DNA of 8,635 nucleotides from Anaerolineales bacterium (GTDB lineage: Bacteria; Chloroflexota; Anaerolineae; Anaerolineales; Villigracilaceae): assembly GCA_025938055.1 (NCBI GenBank), contig JAICQC010000191.1, positions 1-8,635 of the forward strand. Direction: 5' to 3'. Each line of letters starts with the position of its first letter. The first letter of the stretch is position 1. The notes under the pieces were generated by a model. The model saw only the letters and a program-made list of their open reading frames with translations. It was not told the origin of the DNA and searched no databases. Position numbers and translations under genes: made by a program. This document shows positions 1 to 5,931 of the stretch, in pieces.

Positions 1-347
1 AGCGGCGAATAGACAGGGTAATAGCTATGGGATTCAAGCTCCGTCAACTGCTGGTAGCCGGTCCCATCGGCGTTGATCATGCAAAGCTGGTTGTAATCTC
101 CCCTAGTGCAGGTAAAGATCAGGCGTCCGATATGCTCCCTGGTCGGCTGGGGAAGAGGTGTGAGGCTGGGCAGCGGGGTTGGCAACGGCCTGTCCGAAAC
201 ATTTAAGCTGGAAATATTGATCGGGTTGGAAGGGATCAGGATACATAAGGCAATAACAGCGACCACCAGGAGCAGCCCAAGCGGCAGGCGAAAGCTACGC
301 GTGCGCGTTTGGCTGCGACGGGAAAAAATACGTCGTTTGTTATACAT
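1..347 (-). CDS. Membrane-anchored PD40 (TolB-like propeller) protein, N-terminal part
   Basis: Only the first 115 codons are inside the window; the rest lies beyond position 1. The start is residue-rich in Arg/Lys (KRR, SRRS, RTR in residues 4-20), followed by one hydrophobic segment at about residues 21-39. This predicts an N-in signal anchor with the remainder outside the cytoplasm. Residues 53-70 are a Pro/Thr-rich linker (PLPTPLPSLTPLP). Residues 75-115 then resemble a PD40/TolB-type beta-propeller blade: G-x-L-I-F-T-C, then Q-L-C-M-I-N-A-D-G-T-G, then Q-Q-L-T, ending P-V-Y-S-P. The ATG at 347 is the earliest start in this frame because an in-frame TAA lies three codons upstream; no Shine-Dalgarno is obvious. 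Cys35 is not in a good lipobox. The gene lies 67 bp downstream of the oxidoreductase stop and could share its transcript. The function of the propeller (binding, scaffold or peptidase partner) cannot be told from this fragment. Confidence 0.8.
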   Translation of the reverse strand, partial: MYNKRRIFSRRSQTRTRSFRLPLGLLLVVAVIALCILIPSNPINISSLNVSDRPLPTPLPSLTPLPQPTREHIGRLIFTCTRGDYNQLCMINADGTGYQQLTELESHSYYPVYSP

Positions 348-414
348 GGGAGATTAATTTTACATCAGACCAGGACTGAGTCGCCTCAACCGTCCATACG
401 GCGGTACGCCCTGT

Positions 415-1470
415 CTACCCGGAGCGATAGCGGCGTTCTGCAAGGGGCCACATGATTTTATGCAGAGGCAACCCGCGATACCACGGGCGGATGCGGCTCG
501 AGAGATCACGCGACCCGGCAAAGTGGCGGATCAGTAGCGTATAGGCGCGGTTTCCCACCCGGTCGTAGAACATCCGGTTAATGATCGAAGCGCGCACGAG
601 CGGATGGATCTCACATCCAACCAGGTGAGCGTAGTCCAATCCCTCGTGGAGGGCGCGCGCAGCCAGATGTCCCGAATGGATCGCGTGACGGATGCCGAAA
701 CCCCACAGGAAATCCTGAAGCCCGGCTGCTTCTCCCACTGTAATGAGGCTCGAGGCGGGCTGCCAGAATGCGCCGACCAGCCCGCCAAACCCGGATGTCT
801 GCCGGATGTCCTGCATATCGAGGGATTTATGACGCTGAAATACCTGTAGGCAGTACTCAAGATACCCTCGCGCCTGCTTGAAATTACGCGTCAGGACGAC
901 AGACAGCGTCGCGAAGCCATCCACGATGACCAAATACGCATACGCTTTGGGAGCCGCCAGCGTGTCCACCAGACCGGCGACAAGATCCGGGTGGGAAGTT
1001 CGGAAGGTGATGCCTGTGCCCAGAAAGAAACCCGCCGAACGCGCACCTGCCGCCCAGATGTCCACCTCATCCTGCGTGCCAGCCCGGTTGTAGTGGATGG
1101 TCACACCATGCGCAAGCGCCTGCTCCTTGAGAGCCTGTTCTATGGAACCCTTTTCAACCCCGCGTTTGAGCAGATAGAAAAAAGGTCGCTGCAGCTCCAC
1201 CTTGTAGCAGTCTCCTTTTGGATCGTAAACTTCAAACCATAACGGCGCGCGATTCTCGAAGGACGGCTCGATGCCCCATTGCGCCAGACACGCCAGAAAA
1301 TCCTCCTGAGTGGTCCAATTCTCGATTGCATCCCAGTCTGCATGACGGGTCTGACCGCTCTCCCTGTTCCGTTCAAAAACTTCGACCCGGTGACCCCTCT
1401 GCGCCAGGCAAATCGCCGCGCTCAACCCCGATAGCCCGGCACCGGCAATTCGAATAGAGTCGGTTTTCAT
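415..1470 (-). CDS. FAD-dependent oxidoreductase, geranylgeranyl-reductase-like
   Basis: A 351-residue flavoprotein. A Rossmann dinucleotide-binding motif opens the protein (G10-A-G12-L-S-G15) and the second strand ends with E33 (VEVFE), which in this fold usually binds the adenosine ribose. The second FAD-binding motif, usually G-D-A-A-G in this superfamily, reads G246-E247-A-A-G250 and is followed by a Gly-rich segment (F-L-W-G-F-G-I-R-H-A-I-H-S-G). That pattern fits the geranylgeranyl-reductase/UbiH-like FAD group, cytoplasmic or loosely membrane-associated. The substrate is unknown; reduction of a polyprenyl or other lipid double bond is only a family-level guess. At 351 residues it is somewhat shorter than typical members. 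It starts 14 bp after the stop of the PfpI-family gene with no clear ribosome-binding site, so translation is probably coupled to that gene. Family is fairly secure, exact reaction is not. Confidence 0.82.
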   Translation of the reverse strand: MKTDSIRIAGAGLSGLSAAICLAQRGHRVEVFERNRESGQTRHADWDAIENWTTQEDFLACLAQWGIEPSFENRAPLWFEVYDPKGDCYKVELQRPFFYLLKRGVEKGSIEQALKEQALAHGVTIHYNRAGTQDEVDIWAAGARSAGFFLGTGITFRTSHPDLVAGLVDTLAAPKAYAYLVIVDGFATLSVVLTRNFKQARGYLEYCLQVFQRHKSLDMQDIRQTSGFGGLVGAFWQPASSLITVGEAAGLQDFLWGFGIRHAIHSGHLAARALHEGLDYAHLVGCEIHPLVRASIINRMFYDRVGNRAYTLLIRHFAGSRDLSSRIRPWYRGLPLHKIMWPLAERRYRSG

Positions 1471-1484
1471 TGGAAGAGATTCGT

Positions 1485-2036
1485 TTACTTCGCTGAAGTG
1501 ACAGCGGACTCTTCCAGGCGTTCCACCAGCGCCTGCACCAGTTCACGGCAGAAATCGGGGATATCCGCCACCACGCGTCCCCAGACCAGGTTTCCCTCGC
1601 GGAAGGCAGGTTCATCCGTCCAACTTCCACCGGCGTTGAGGATGTCATCTTTGATTCCCAGCGAACCAGTCGCGCGGCGGTCCTTCATGATGCCCGCAGA
1701 AATGGCGACCAGCCCGCCGTGGCAGATGATGCCGATCATCCTGCCTTTTGAGTCCATTTCGCGCACCAGCTCCTTGACAGCAGAATGACGACGCAGCTTG
1801 TCCGGCGCCCAGCCGCCGGGAATGATGAGGGCAAAGAGCTCCTCGGCATCCAGCGAATCGATGTTCGTATCGGGTGTGATCTCCAGTCCATGTTTGCCAT
1901 GTACCGGCTTGAGGTCGAGCGCAGCCGTCAACACCTCGGCGCCCTCCTCCTGCAAACGCATCAATGGCACGTAATATTCCAGGTCTTCCACCTCTTTAGC
2001 AACCAGGATGGCGATTTTCTTCCCTTGTAAACGCAT
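1485..2036 (-). CDS. DJ-1/PfpI family protein (type 1 glutamine amidotransferase-like)
   Basis: A 183-residue DJ-1/PfpI-superfamily protein. The nucleophile elbow is I-I-C105-H106-G-G, with the Cys-His pair expected of the family. E15 (A-K-E-V-E-D) is in the place of the conserved Glu near the active-site Cys of PH1704/PfpI. Further family signatures are I-I-P-G-G-x-A-P at residues 71-78, V-H-G-K-H-G at 45-50 and G-I-K-D-D-I-L-N-A-G further on. Members have been described as intracellular proteases, glyoxalases or stress-response deglycases, and the last role is disputed; the sequence does not choose among them. The chosen ATG is codon 10 of the longest reading frame, because an AAAGGA ribosome-binding site sits 7 bases before it. 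The longer version would start upstream of that site. It is the first gene of the leftward unit and is followed closely by the FAD oxidoreductase, which suggests a linked redox or stress role (inference). Confidence 0.92.
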   Translation of the reverse strand: MRLQGKKIAILVAKEVEDLEYYVPLMRLQEEGAEVLTAALDLKPVHGKHGLEITPDTNIDSLDAEELFALIIPGGWAPDKLRRHSAVKELVREMDSKGRMIGIICHGGLVAISAGIMKDRRATGSLGIKDDILNAGGSWTDEPAFREGNLVWGRVVADIPDFCRELVQALVERLEESAVTSAK

Positions 2037-2202
2037 GGGATTATCCTTTCTATAAAAAAACAATCAGCTTTCCATAGGATACACTAACAGAGCCTCTGAA
2101 TGCAAGACCCCTTAGACGACGGCGACCTGTTCGGCTACAATATCCTTTGTGAACAAAAATAGTCTCTTCGGGTCCCTTTGTGGCCATTGTGGTGGATAAG
2201 AA
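2037..2202. promoter_or_regulatory. Divergent intergenic region with weak promoter candidates
   Basis: This 166-bp region separates the leftward PfpI-family unit from the rightward ABC ATPase gene, so promoters for both should lie here. On the minus strand the best match is TTGCAT (2100-2105) with TATCCT (2076-2081), 18 bases apart; it matches consensus at 3 and 4 of 6 positions. On the plus strand TACAAT (2136-2141) is a good -10 box but has no convincing -35 box. An A/T-run (2054-2060) lies just before the PfpI ribosome-binding site. No operator, hairpin or RNA gene is evident. Confidence 0.35.
2044..2049 (-). promoter_or_regulatory. Ribosome-binding site that fixes the PfpI-family start
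   Basis: Read on the minus strand this is AAAGGA, followed by about 7 bases and the ATG at 2036. It supports the shorter protein and argues against the ATG at 2063, which would put this site inside the coding sequence. Confidence 0.7.
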
Positions 2203-3192
2203 ATGCCAGCCATCGAAGTCAGCAATCTCCAAAAAACCTTCCAGACCAAACGCAAAGCCGCAGGGATGAGCGGCTCCATGCGCGCACTGTTCAAGCCTGA
2301 ATATAGCTCCGTCGAAGCCGTGCGCAGGCTTACCTTCCAGATGGATTCCGGCGAGTTGCTCGGCTTTATCGGTCCTAACGGCGCAGGAAAATCCACCACC
2401 ATCAAAATGCTAACGGGAATCCTGCACCCCACAGGCGGCGAGGCGAAAGTGCTGGGTTATGTCCCCTGGAAGGAGCGGCAGCAGCTCGCCTATCATATTG
2501 GCACGGTCTTCGGGCAGCGCCCGCAGCTTTGGTATCACCTCCCCGCCATCGACACGTTCACCCTGTTTGGCAAGATCTACGAGATGGACGACCGCGACAC
2601 GCAGATGCGCATTGGGAAGATCGCCGAAGCGTTCGAGATTCAGGATCTGCTCGAGACGCCCGTGCGGAAGCTCTCGCTCGGCCAGCGGATGAGGTGCGAG
2701 GTGGCGGCTTCGCTCCTGCACCGCCCGAAGCTGATTCTGCTCGACGAACCATCCATCGGATTGGACGTGGTCGCGAAACAACATATCCGTGACGCGATCC
2801 GCGAGATGGCGCGGCTCGAGAACGTGGGCGTGCTTCTCACCTCCCATGATGCTGGCGATCTCGAAGCGTTATGCAAGCGCGTGATCATCGTCAACCACGG
2901 ACAGATCGTCTATGAAGATAAGGTATCGAATCTCAAACGAAAATTCCTGACCTCGAAACTCGTCGAGGTGCGCTATGCCGAGGAATTGTCAAAGACATTC
3001 GACGTCGCTGGGACGGAAATGATCAAGGTGGGTCAATACGGAGTCAAACTTCGTTTCGATGCCCGCATGACTCCCGTCGAAAAAGTTCTCGCTCACCTCA
3101 CCGAGGCGGGCAGCGTGGTGGATATCACAATCTCCGACCCGCCGCTGGAAGAGGTAATTGCGAAGATTTATCAGACGCAAGACTCGCGCTGA
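2203..3192 (+). CDS. ABC-2 type transporter ATP-binding protein (COG4586-like), orphan
   Basis: A 329-residue ABC ATPase with every nucleotide-binding motif intact: Walker A G57-P-N-G-A-G-K63-S-T65, Q-loop Q105, signature L157-S-L-G-Q161, Walker B L177-I-L-L-D181-E182-P, D-loop G-L-D188 and switch His215 (T-S-H-D). An insertion before Walker A (about residues 15-35, with G-M-S-G-S-M-R-A-L-F) and the segment after the Q-loop (R-P-Q-L-W-Y-H-L-P) are typical of the uncharacterised ABC-2 exporter ATPases of the COG4586 type. After about residue 240 comes a C-terminal accessory domain ending P-P-L-E-E-V-I-A-K-I-Y, which looks complete. It should act as a dimer on the inner face of the membrane, energising export by ABC-2 permeases; the substrate is unknown. 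Such ATPases usually sit beside two permease genes, but none is present on either side here. The last residues and the stop fall inside a palindromic repeat. A weak GGTGG lies 7 bases before the ATG. Confidence 0.93.
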   Translation: MPAIEVSNLQKTFQTKRKAAGMSGSMRALFKPEYSSVEAVRRLTFQMDSGELLGFIGPNGAGKSTTIKMLTGILHPTGGEAKVLGYVPWKERQQLAYHIGTVFGQRPQLWYHLPAIDTFTLFGKIYEMDDRDTQMRIGKIAEAFEIQDLLETPVRKLSLGQRMRCEVAASLLHRPKLILLDEPSIGLDVVAKQHIRDAIREMARLENVGVLLTSHDAGDLEALCKRVIIVNHGQIVYEDKVSNLKRKFLTSKLVEVRYAEELSKTFDVAGTEMIKVGQYGVKLRFDARMTPVEKVLAHLTEAGSVVDITISDPPLEEVIAKIYQTQDSR

Positions 3193-3301
3193 GCGGAGTG
3201 AGGAGCGTACGTGGCGACGAGCGCAGTCGAAGCGCTGTACCCATGTAACCATGCGCTTCGACTACGAGACAGAAGAACACTGCCCATCCGCTCAGCGCGA
3301 G
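3183..3301. repeat. Nested inverted repeat (REP/MITE-like palindromic element)
   Basis: The outer arms are a perfect 15-bp inverted repeat: CTCGCGCTGAGCGGA (3183-3197) against its complement at 3287-3301. Inside is a second perfect 11-bp inverted repeat, AGTCGAAGCGC (3225-3235) against GCGCTTCGACT (3253-3263). The element is about 119 bp, has no convincing coding capacity, and begins inside the ABC ATPase gene: the codons for its last residues and the TGA stop (3190-3192) lie in the left arm. Words of this kind resemble dispersed intergenic palindromes of Chloroflexota genomes (recollection, not checked). It may fold into a large hairpin in RNA and help end the ABC transcript, but no U-tract follows, so a classical terminator is not supported. 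No flanking target-site duplication is clear. Confidence 0.75.
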
Positions 3302-3387
3302 GGCTTTGGCTACACGTAATTTCTCCGGCAAAGATTAGAGATCTTGATAACTGCATTACAAAAAAGAGGGGGAAGAAATTTTCGGTT

Positions 3388-3422
3388 TATAATCAGTGTC
3401 TGTCCCATGCAAGCGTGGGACA
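3388..3422 (+). promoter_or_regulatory. Possible ptrB promoter (-10) and 5'-UTR hairpin
   Basis: A perfect TATAAT lies at 3388-3393, without a good -35 box at 17-18 bases. Just after it, TGTCCCA (3401-3407) and TGGGACA (3416-3422) form a perfect 7-bp inverted repeat that could fold in the transcript leader, about 57 bases before the ptrB ATG. It could be an operator or an RNA stem; there is no T-run, so it is not a terminator. The rest of the gap (3302-3387 and 3423-3478) shows nothing recognisable beyond A/T-rich tracts. Confidence 0.4.
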
Positions 3423-3478
3423 ATCCCCAAAACATTGTATCCACCCTACAATTTATACCCCTTTAGAGAGAGCATACC

Positions 3479-5572
3479 ATGTTATCTTATCCCACCGCCC
3501 CGAAACGTCCCTACGAAATTACCCAGCATGGGTATACACGCATTGATAATTATTATTGGATGCGTGACCGTTCCGACCCGGAGGTACTTAAGTACCTACA
3601 CGCAGAAAATGACTACCTTGAAGAGATTATGGGTCATACCAAGTCCCTGCAGGAGACGCTTTATGCCGAGATGAAGGCACGCATCAAGGAAACGGATGCT
3701 ACCGTCCCTGAGAAACGAGGCGAATACTTCTACTATTCGCGTACTGAAGAGGGCAAGCAATATCCCATTTATTGCCGCAAAAAAGGCTCGCTCAACAACT
3801 CTGAGGAGATTCTGCTCGATCAGAACGACCTGGCGGAAGGGAAATCCTTCTGCAGTGTCGGCGCACTGACCGTCAGCCCGGACGGGAATAAACTCGCCTA
3901 TTCGGTGGATATCGACGGCGGCGAGGTCTACACCGTTTATATTAAGGATCTGGCATCGGGCACGCTTTACCCCGAGTTCATTGTCAATACCTACAGCAGT
4001 GTATATTTCCATACCGGCGTGGAATGGGCGAATGACAGCCAGACCCTGTTCTACATCACCCAGGATGCTTCGGAACGACCCTACAAGGTATTCCGCCATA
4101 CGCTGGGCACGGACCCGGAACAGGATACGCTCATCTTCCATGAAGAGGATGAGTCTTATTTTCTTTTTATTCACAAGAGCCGCGATCAGAAATTCATTTT
4201 TACCAACCATCACAGCACGCCTACGACCGAAATGCGATTTCTCTACGCCGATGAACCGAATGGCGAATTAAAGGTTTTGTCGCCGCGCAGGGAGGGTGTG
4301 GAATATCTTGCCGCTCATCACGAGGGGTATTTTTATATCGTTACGAATCACCAGGCAGAAAATTTTCGGCTGATGAAAACGAGCGTGGATGAATCAGCAA
4401 TCGAGCACTGGCAGGAGCTCATCCCCCACCGCGAGGACGTTCTCATCGATTACATCGATACCTTCAAGGGTTATCTCGTGCTGTATGAACGCAGGAACGG
4501 ACTGCGCCAGATCCGCATCAGCACGTTCGGTACGATGACGAGTGTACGCTATATCGAATTTCCAGAACCGGCATACAATGTTGACGTGGAAATGAATCCC
4601 GATTTCGATACGAATACTCTGCGATTCACGTATTCATCGCCGGTGACGCCGCACTCGCTGATCGACTACCACATGGACACCGCGCAATGGGAGCTGGTCA
4701 AACAGGACATCCCGGATGGATACGACCCGTCACCCTACATCACAGAGCGCATCCATGCCACTGCGCCGGACGGGAAACTGATCCCGATGTCGATCGTGTA
4801 CAAGAGGGATTTGAAGCGGGATGGGAACAATCCCACTCTGTTGTATGGCTATGGCTCCTACGGTTCGGTGATCGATGCTGATTTCAATTCAGACCGGCTC
4901 AGCCTGCTGGACCGCGGTTTTGTCTTCGCCATCGGACACATCCGCGGCGGCTCAGACCTCGGGCGCGCCTGGTACGAGAGCGGCAGACTTTTAAATAAGA
5001 TGAACTCGTTCACCGACTTTATCGCCTGCGCCGAGCATCTCATCCAGGAAGGGTTTACCTGCAATAAGAAGCTCGCCATTGCAGGAGGTTCTGCCGGTGG
5101 ACTGCTCGTCAGCGCCTGTTTGACCATGCGCCCCGACCTCTTCCAGGCGGTCATCAACAAAGTCGCTTTCGTGGATGTGGTGACCACCATGAGTGACCCG
5201 ACCATCCCGCTCACTGCGCTGGAGTGGGATGAGTGGGGCAACCCGCAGGTGCGCGAGCATTTTGAATATATGCTGTCGTATTCTCCGTACGATAACGTCC
5301 GCCCAACAGCGTACCCGCACATGCTCATCACCACCGGGCTTAACGATCCGCGCGTGGCATACTGGGAACCCGCCAAGTTCGCAGCCAAGCTGCGCGAGTT
5401 GAAAACGGACAATAACCTGCTGCTGCTGCATACAAACTACCAGGCGGGGCACGCGGGCGCCTCCGGGCGATACGACCACCTAAAGGAAGTCGCCATTGAT
5501 TATGCCTTCCTGATCGACCGGTTGTGCACGGTTCAATCTCCTCTTGAAATTGACGGTATGGAGGGTATATAA
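3479..5572 (+). CDS. ptrB: Oligopeptidase B (S9A serine peptidase)
   Basis: A 697-residue cytoplasmic serine peptidase of the prolyl oligopeptidase family, cutting short peptides after Arg or Lys. The N-terminal segment (R-I-D-N-Y-Y-W-M-R-D-R, then Y-Y-S-R-T-E-E-G-K-Q-Y-P-I-Y) is characteristic of oligopeptidase B rather than prolyl oligopeptidase. The middle part (about residues 70-400) is the beta-propeller that restricts entry to small peptides. The hydrolase domain carries G-Y-G-S-Y-G and the catalytic triad Ser538 (G-G-S-A-G-G), Asp623 (G-L-N-D-P-R-V) and His658 (A-G-H-A-G). These are each six positions later than the E. coli residues. E582 and D584 fall where the family has the two acidic residues that select basic P1 side chains, so specificity should be preserved, with one Glu replaced by Asp. 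There is no signal peptide. The ATG follows a weak AGAGAG element. A small gene lies 36 bp downstream. Confidence 0.96.
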   Translation: MLSYPTAPKRPYEITQHGYTRIDNYYWMRDRSDPEVLKYLHAENDYLEEIMGHTKSLQETLYAEMKARIKETDATVPEKRGEYFYYSRTEEGKQYPIYCRKKGSLNNSEEILLDQNDLAEGKSFCSVGALTVSPDGNKLAYSVDIDGGEVYTVYIKDLASGTLYPEFIVNTYSSVYFHTGVEWANDSQTLFYITQDASERPYKVFRHTLGTDPEQDTLIFHEEDESYFLFIHKSRDQKFIFTNHHSTPTTEMRFLYADEPNGELKVLSPRREGVEYLAAHHEGYFYIVTNHQAENFRLMKTSVDESAIEHWQELIPHREDVLIDYIDTFKGYLVLYERRNGLRQIRISTFGTMTSVRYIEFPEPAYNVDVEMNPDFDTNTLRFTYSSPVTPHSLIDYHMDTAQWELVKQDIPDGYDPSPYITERIHATAPDGKLIPMSIVYKRDLKRDGNNPTLLYGYGSYGSVIDADFNSDRLSLLDRGFVFAIGHIRGGSDLGRAWYESGRLLNKMNSFTDFIACAEHLIQEGFTCNKKLAIAGGSAGGLLVSACLTMRPDLFQAVINKVAFVDVVTTMSDPTIPLTALEWDEWGNPQVREHFEYMLSYSPYDNVRPTAYPHMLITTGLNDPRVAYWEPAKFAAKLRELKTDNNLLLLHTNYQAGHAGASGRYDHLKEVAIDYAFLIDRLCTVQSPLEIDGMEGI

Positions 5573-5573
5573 T
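5544..5573 (+). promoter_or_regulatory. Sigma-70-like promoter across the ptrB stop codon
   Basis: TTGAAA (5544-5549) and TATAAT (5568-5573) are separated by 18 bases, matching consensus at 5 of 6 and 6 of 6 positions. The -10 box includes the ptrB TAA stop codon. Transcription would start near 5580, giving a leader of about 30 bases before the small gene at 5609. It is the best promoter match in the window and suggests the small gene is expressed independently of ptrB. It is sequence evidence only. Confidence 0.6.
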
Positions 5574-5608
5574 CTCGACAACGTTTATTGCATAATAAGA
5601 GAGGTGAT

Positions 5609-5872
5609 ATGGACCGTTATCTTGTTGAATCACCGCATGAGGCTGAAGACTGCGACGCCATAATCAAAGAGATCCATGCCGCAGGGTATTTACATCATTT
5701 CGAATGGGGATGTCACGATGGAGAGCACTGCGGTTGGGCGATCATCGAGACGGATAACCGGGAACACGCCAAACAGATCATCCCCTGGAGGATACGCAAC
5801 AAGGCACGCATCGTGAAACTGGAAACCTTTGGGACAGGCACCAAAGTGCACTCGAAGAAACCAGATGCTTAA
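5609..5872 (+). CDS. Small conserved-looking protein of unknown function (87 residues)
   Basis: I do not recognise a named family with confidence. The 87-residue product begins M-D-R-Y-L-V-E-S-P-H, followed by a helix-like stretch with E-D-C and I-I-K-E-I. A middle part rich in His, Cys and acidic residues follows (H-H-F-E-W-G-C-H-D-G-E-H-C-G-W). It ends with a second helix-like region and a basic tail (R-N-K-A-R-I-V-K-L). The strand-helix-strand order suggests a small ferredoxin-like alpha/beta fold, as in stress-responsive dimeric barrel or DUF3303-type proteins; that is a guess. The clustered His and Cys could bind a metal. No signal peptide or membrane segment is present. The ATG at 5609 follows GAGGTG (5601-5606), so the upstream TTG in the same frame is unlikely to be the start. 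It sits 36 bp after ptrB, has its own likely promoter, and is followed at once by a strong terminator. Confidence 0.8.
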   Translation: MDRYLVESPHEAEDCDAIIKEIHAAGYLHHFEWGCHDGEHCGWAIIETDNREHAKQIIPWRIRNKARIVKLETFGTGTKVHSKKPDA

Positions 5873-5877
5873 TAATG

Positions 5878-5913
5878 AAAGCGGCGCAGCCCGTAAGAGC
5901 TGCGCCGCTTTTT
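5878..5913. terminator. Intrinsic terminator between convergent units
   Basis: A 13-bp perfect stem (5878-5890 with 5899-5911), built on AGCGGCGCAGC and its complement around an 8-base loop, is followed by a run of five T (5909-5913) on the plus strand. It begins 5 bases after the small gene's stop. Read on the minus strand it lies about 20 bases after the gltA stop and is followed by TTTCATTATT, so it probably serves both directions. Confidence 0.93.
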
Positions 5914-5931
5914 GATTTCAGGGTCCTTCCA

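Noticed and set aside
2037..2063. A longer PfpI-family protein starting at 2063
   Set aside because: The extra nine residues have no family similarity, and the AAAGGA site serving the inner ATG would lie within them.
2100..2162. A 20-codon plus-strand ORF in the divergent region (a possible leader peptide)
   Set aside because: It has no ribosome-binding site, no repeated regulatory codons and no attenuator-like hairpins after it.
3211..3546. A 111-codon plus-strand ORF through the inverted repeat and into ptrB
   Set aside because: It is made of repeat sequence and intergenic DNA and overlaps the ptrB start out of frame.
3596..4213. A 205-codon minus-strand reading frame inside ptrB
   Set aside because: It is antisense to the conserved oligopeptidase B propeller, without a recognisable domain or ribosome-binding site.
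5588..5608. TTG start adding seven residues to the small protein after ptrB
   Set aside because: The GAGGTG ribosome-binding site at 5601-5606 lies downstream of it and is correctly placed for the ATG at 5609.
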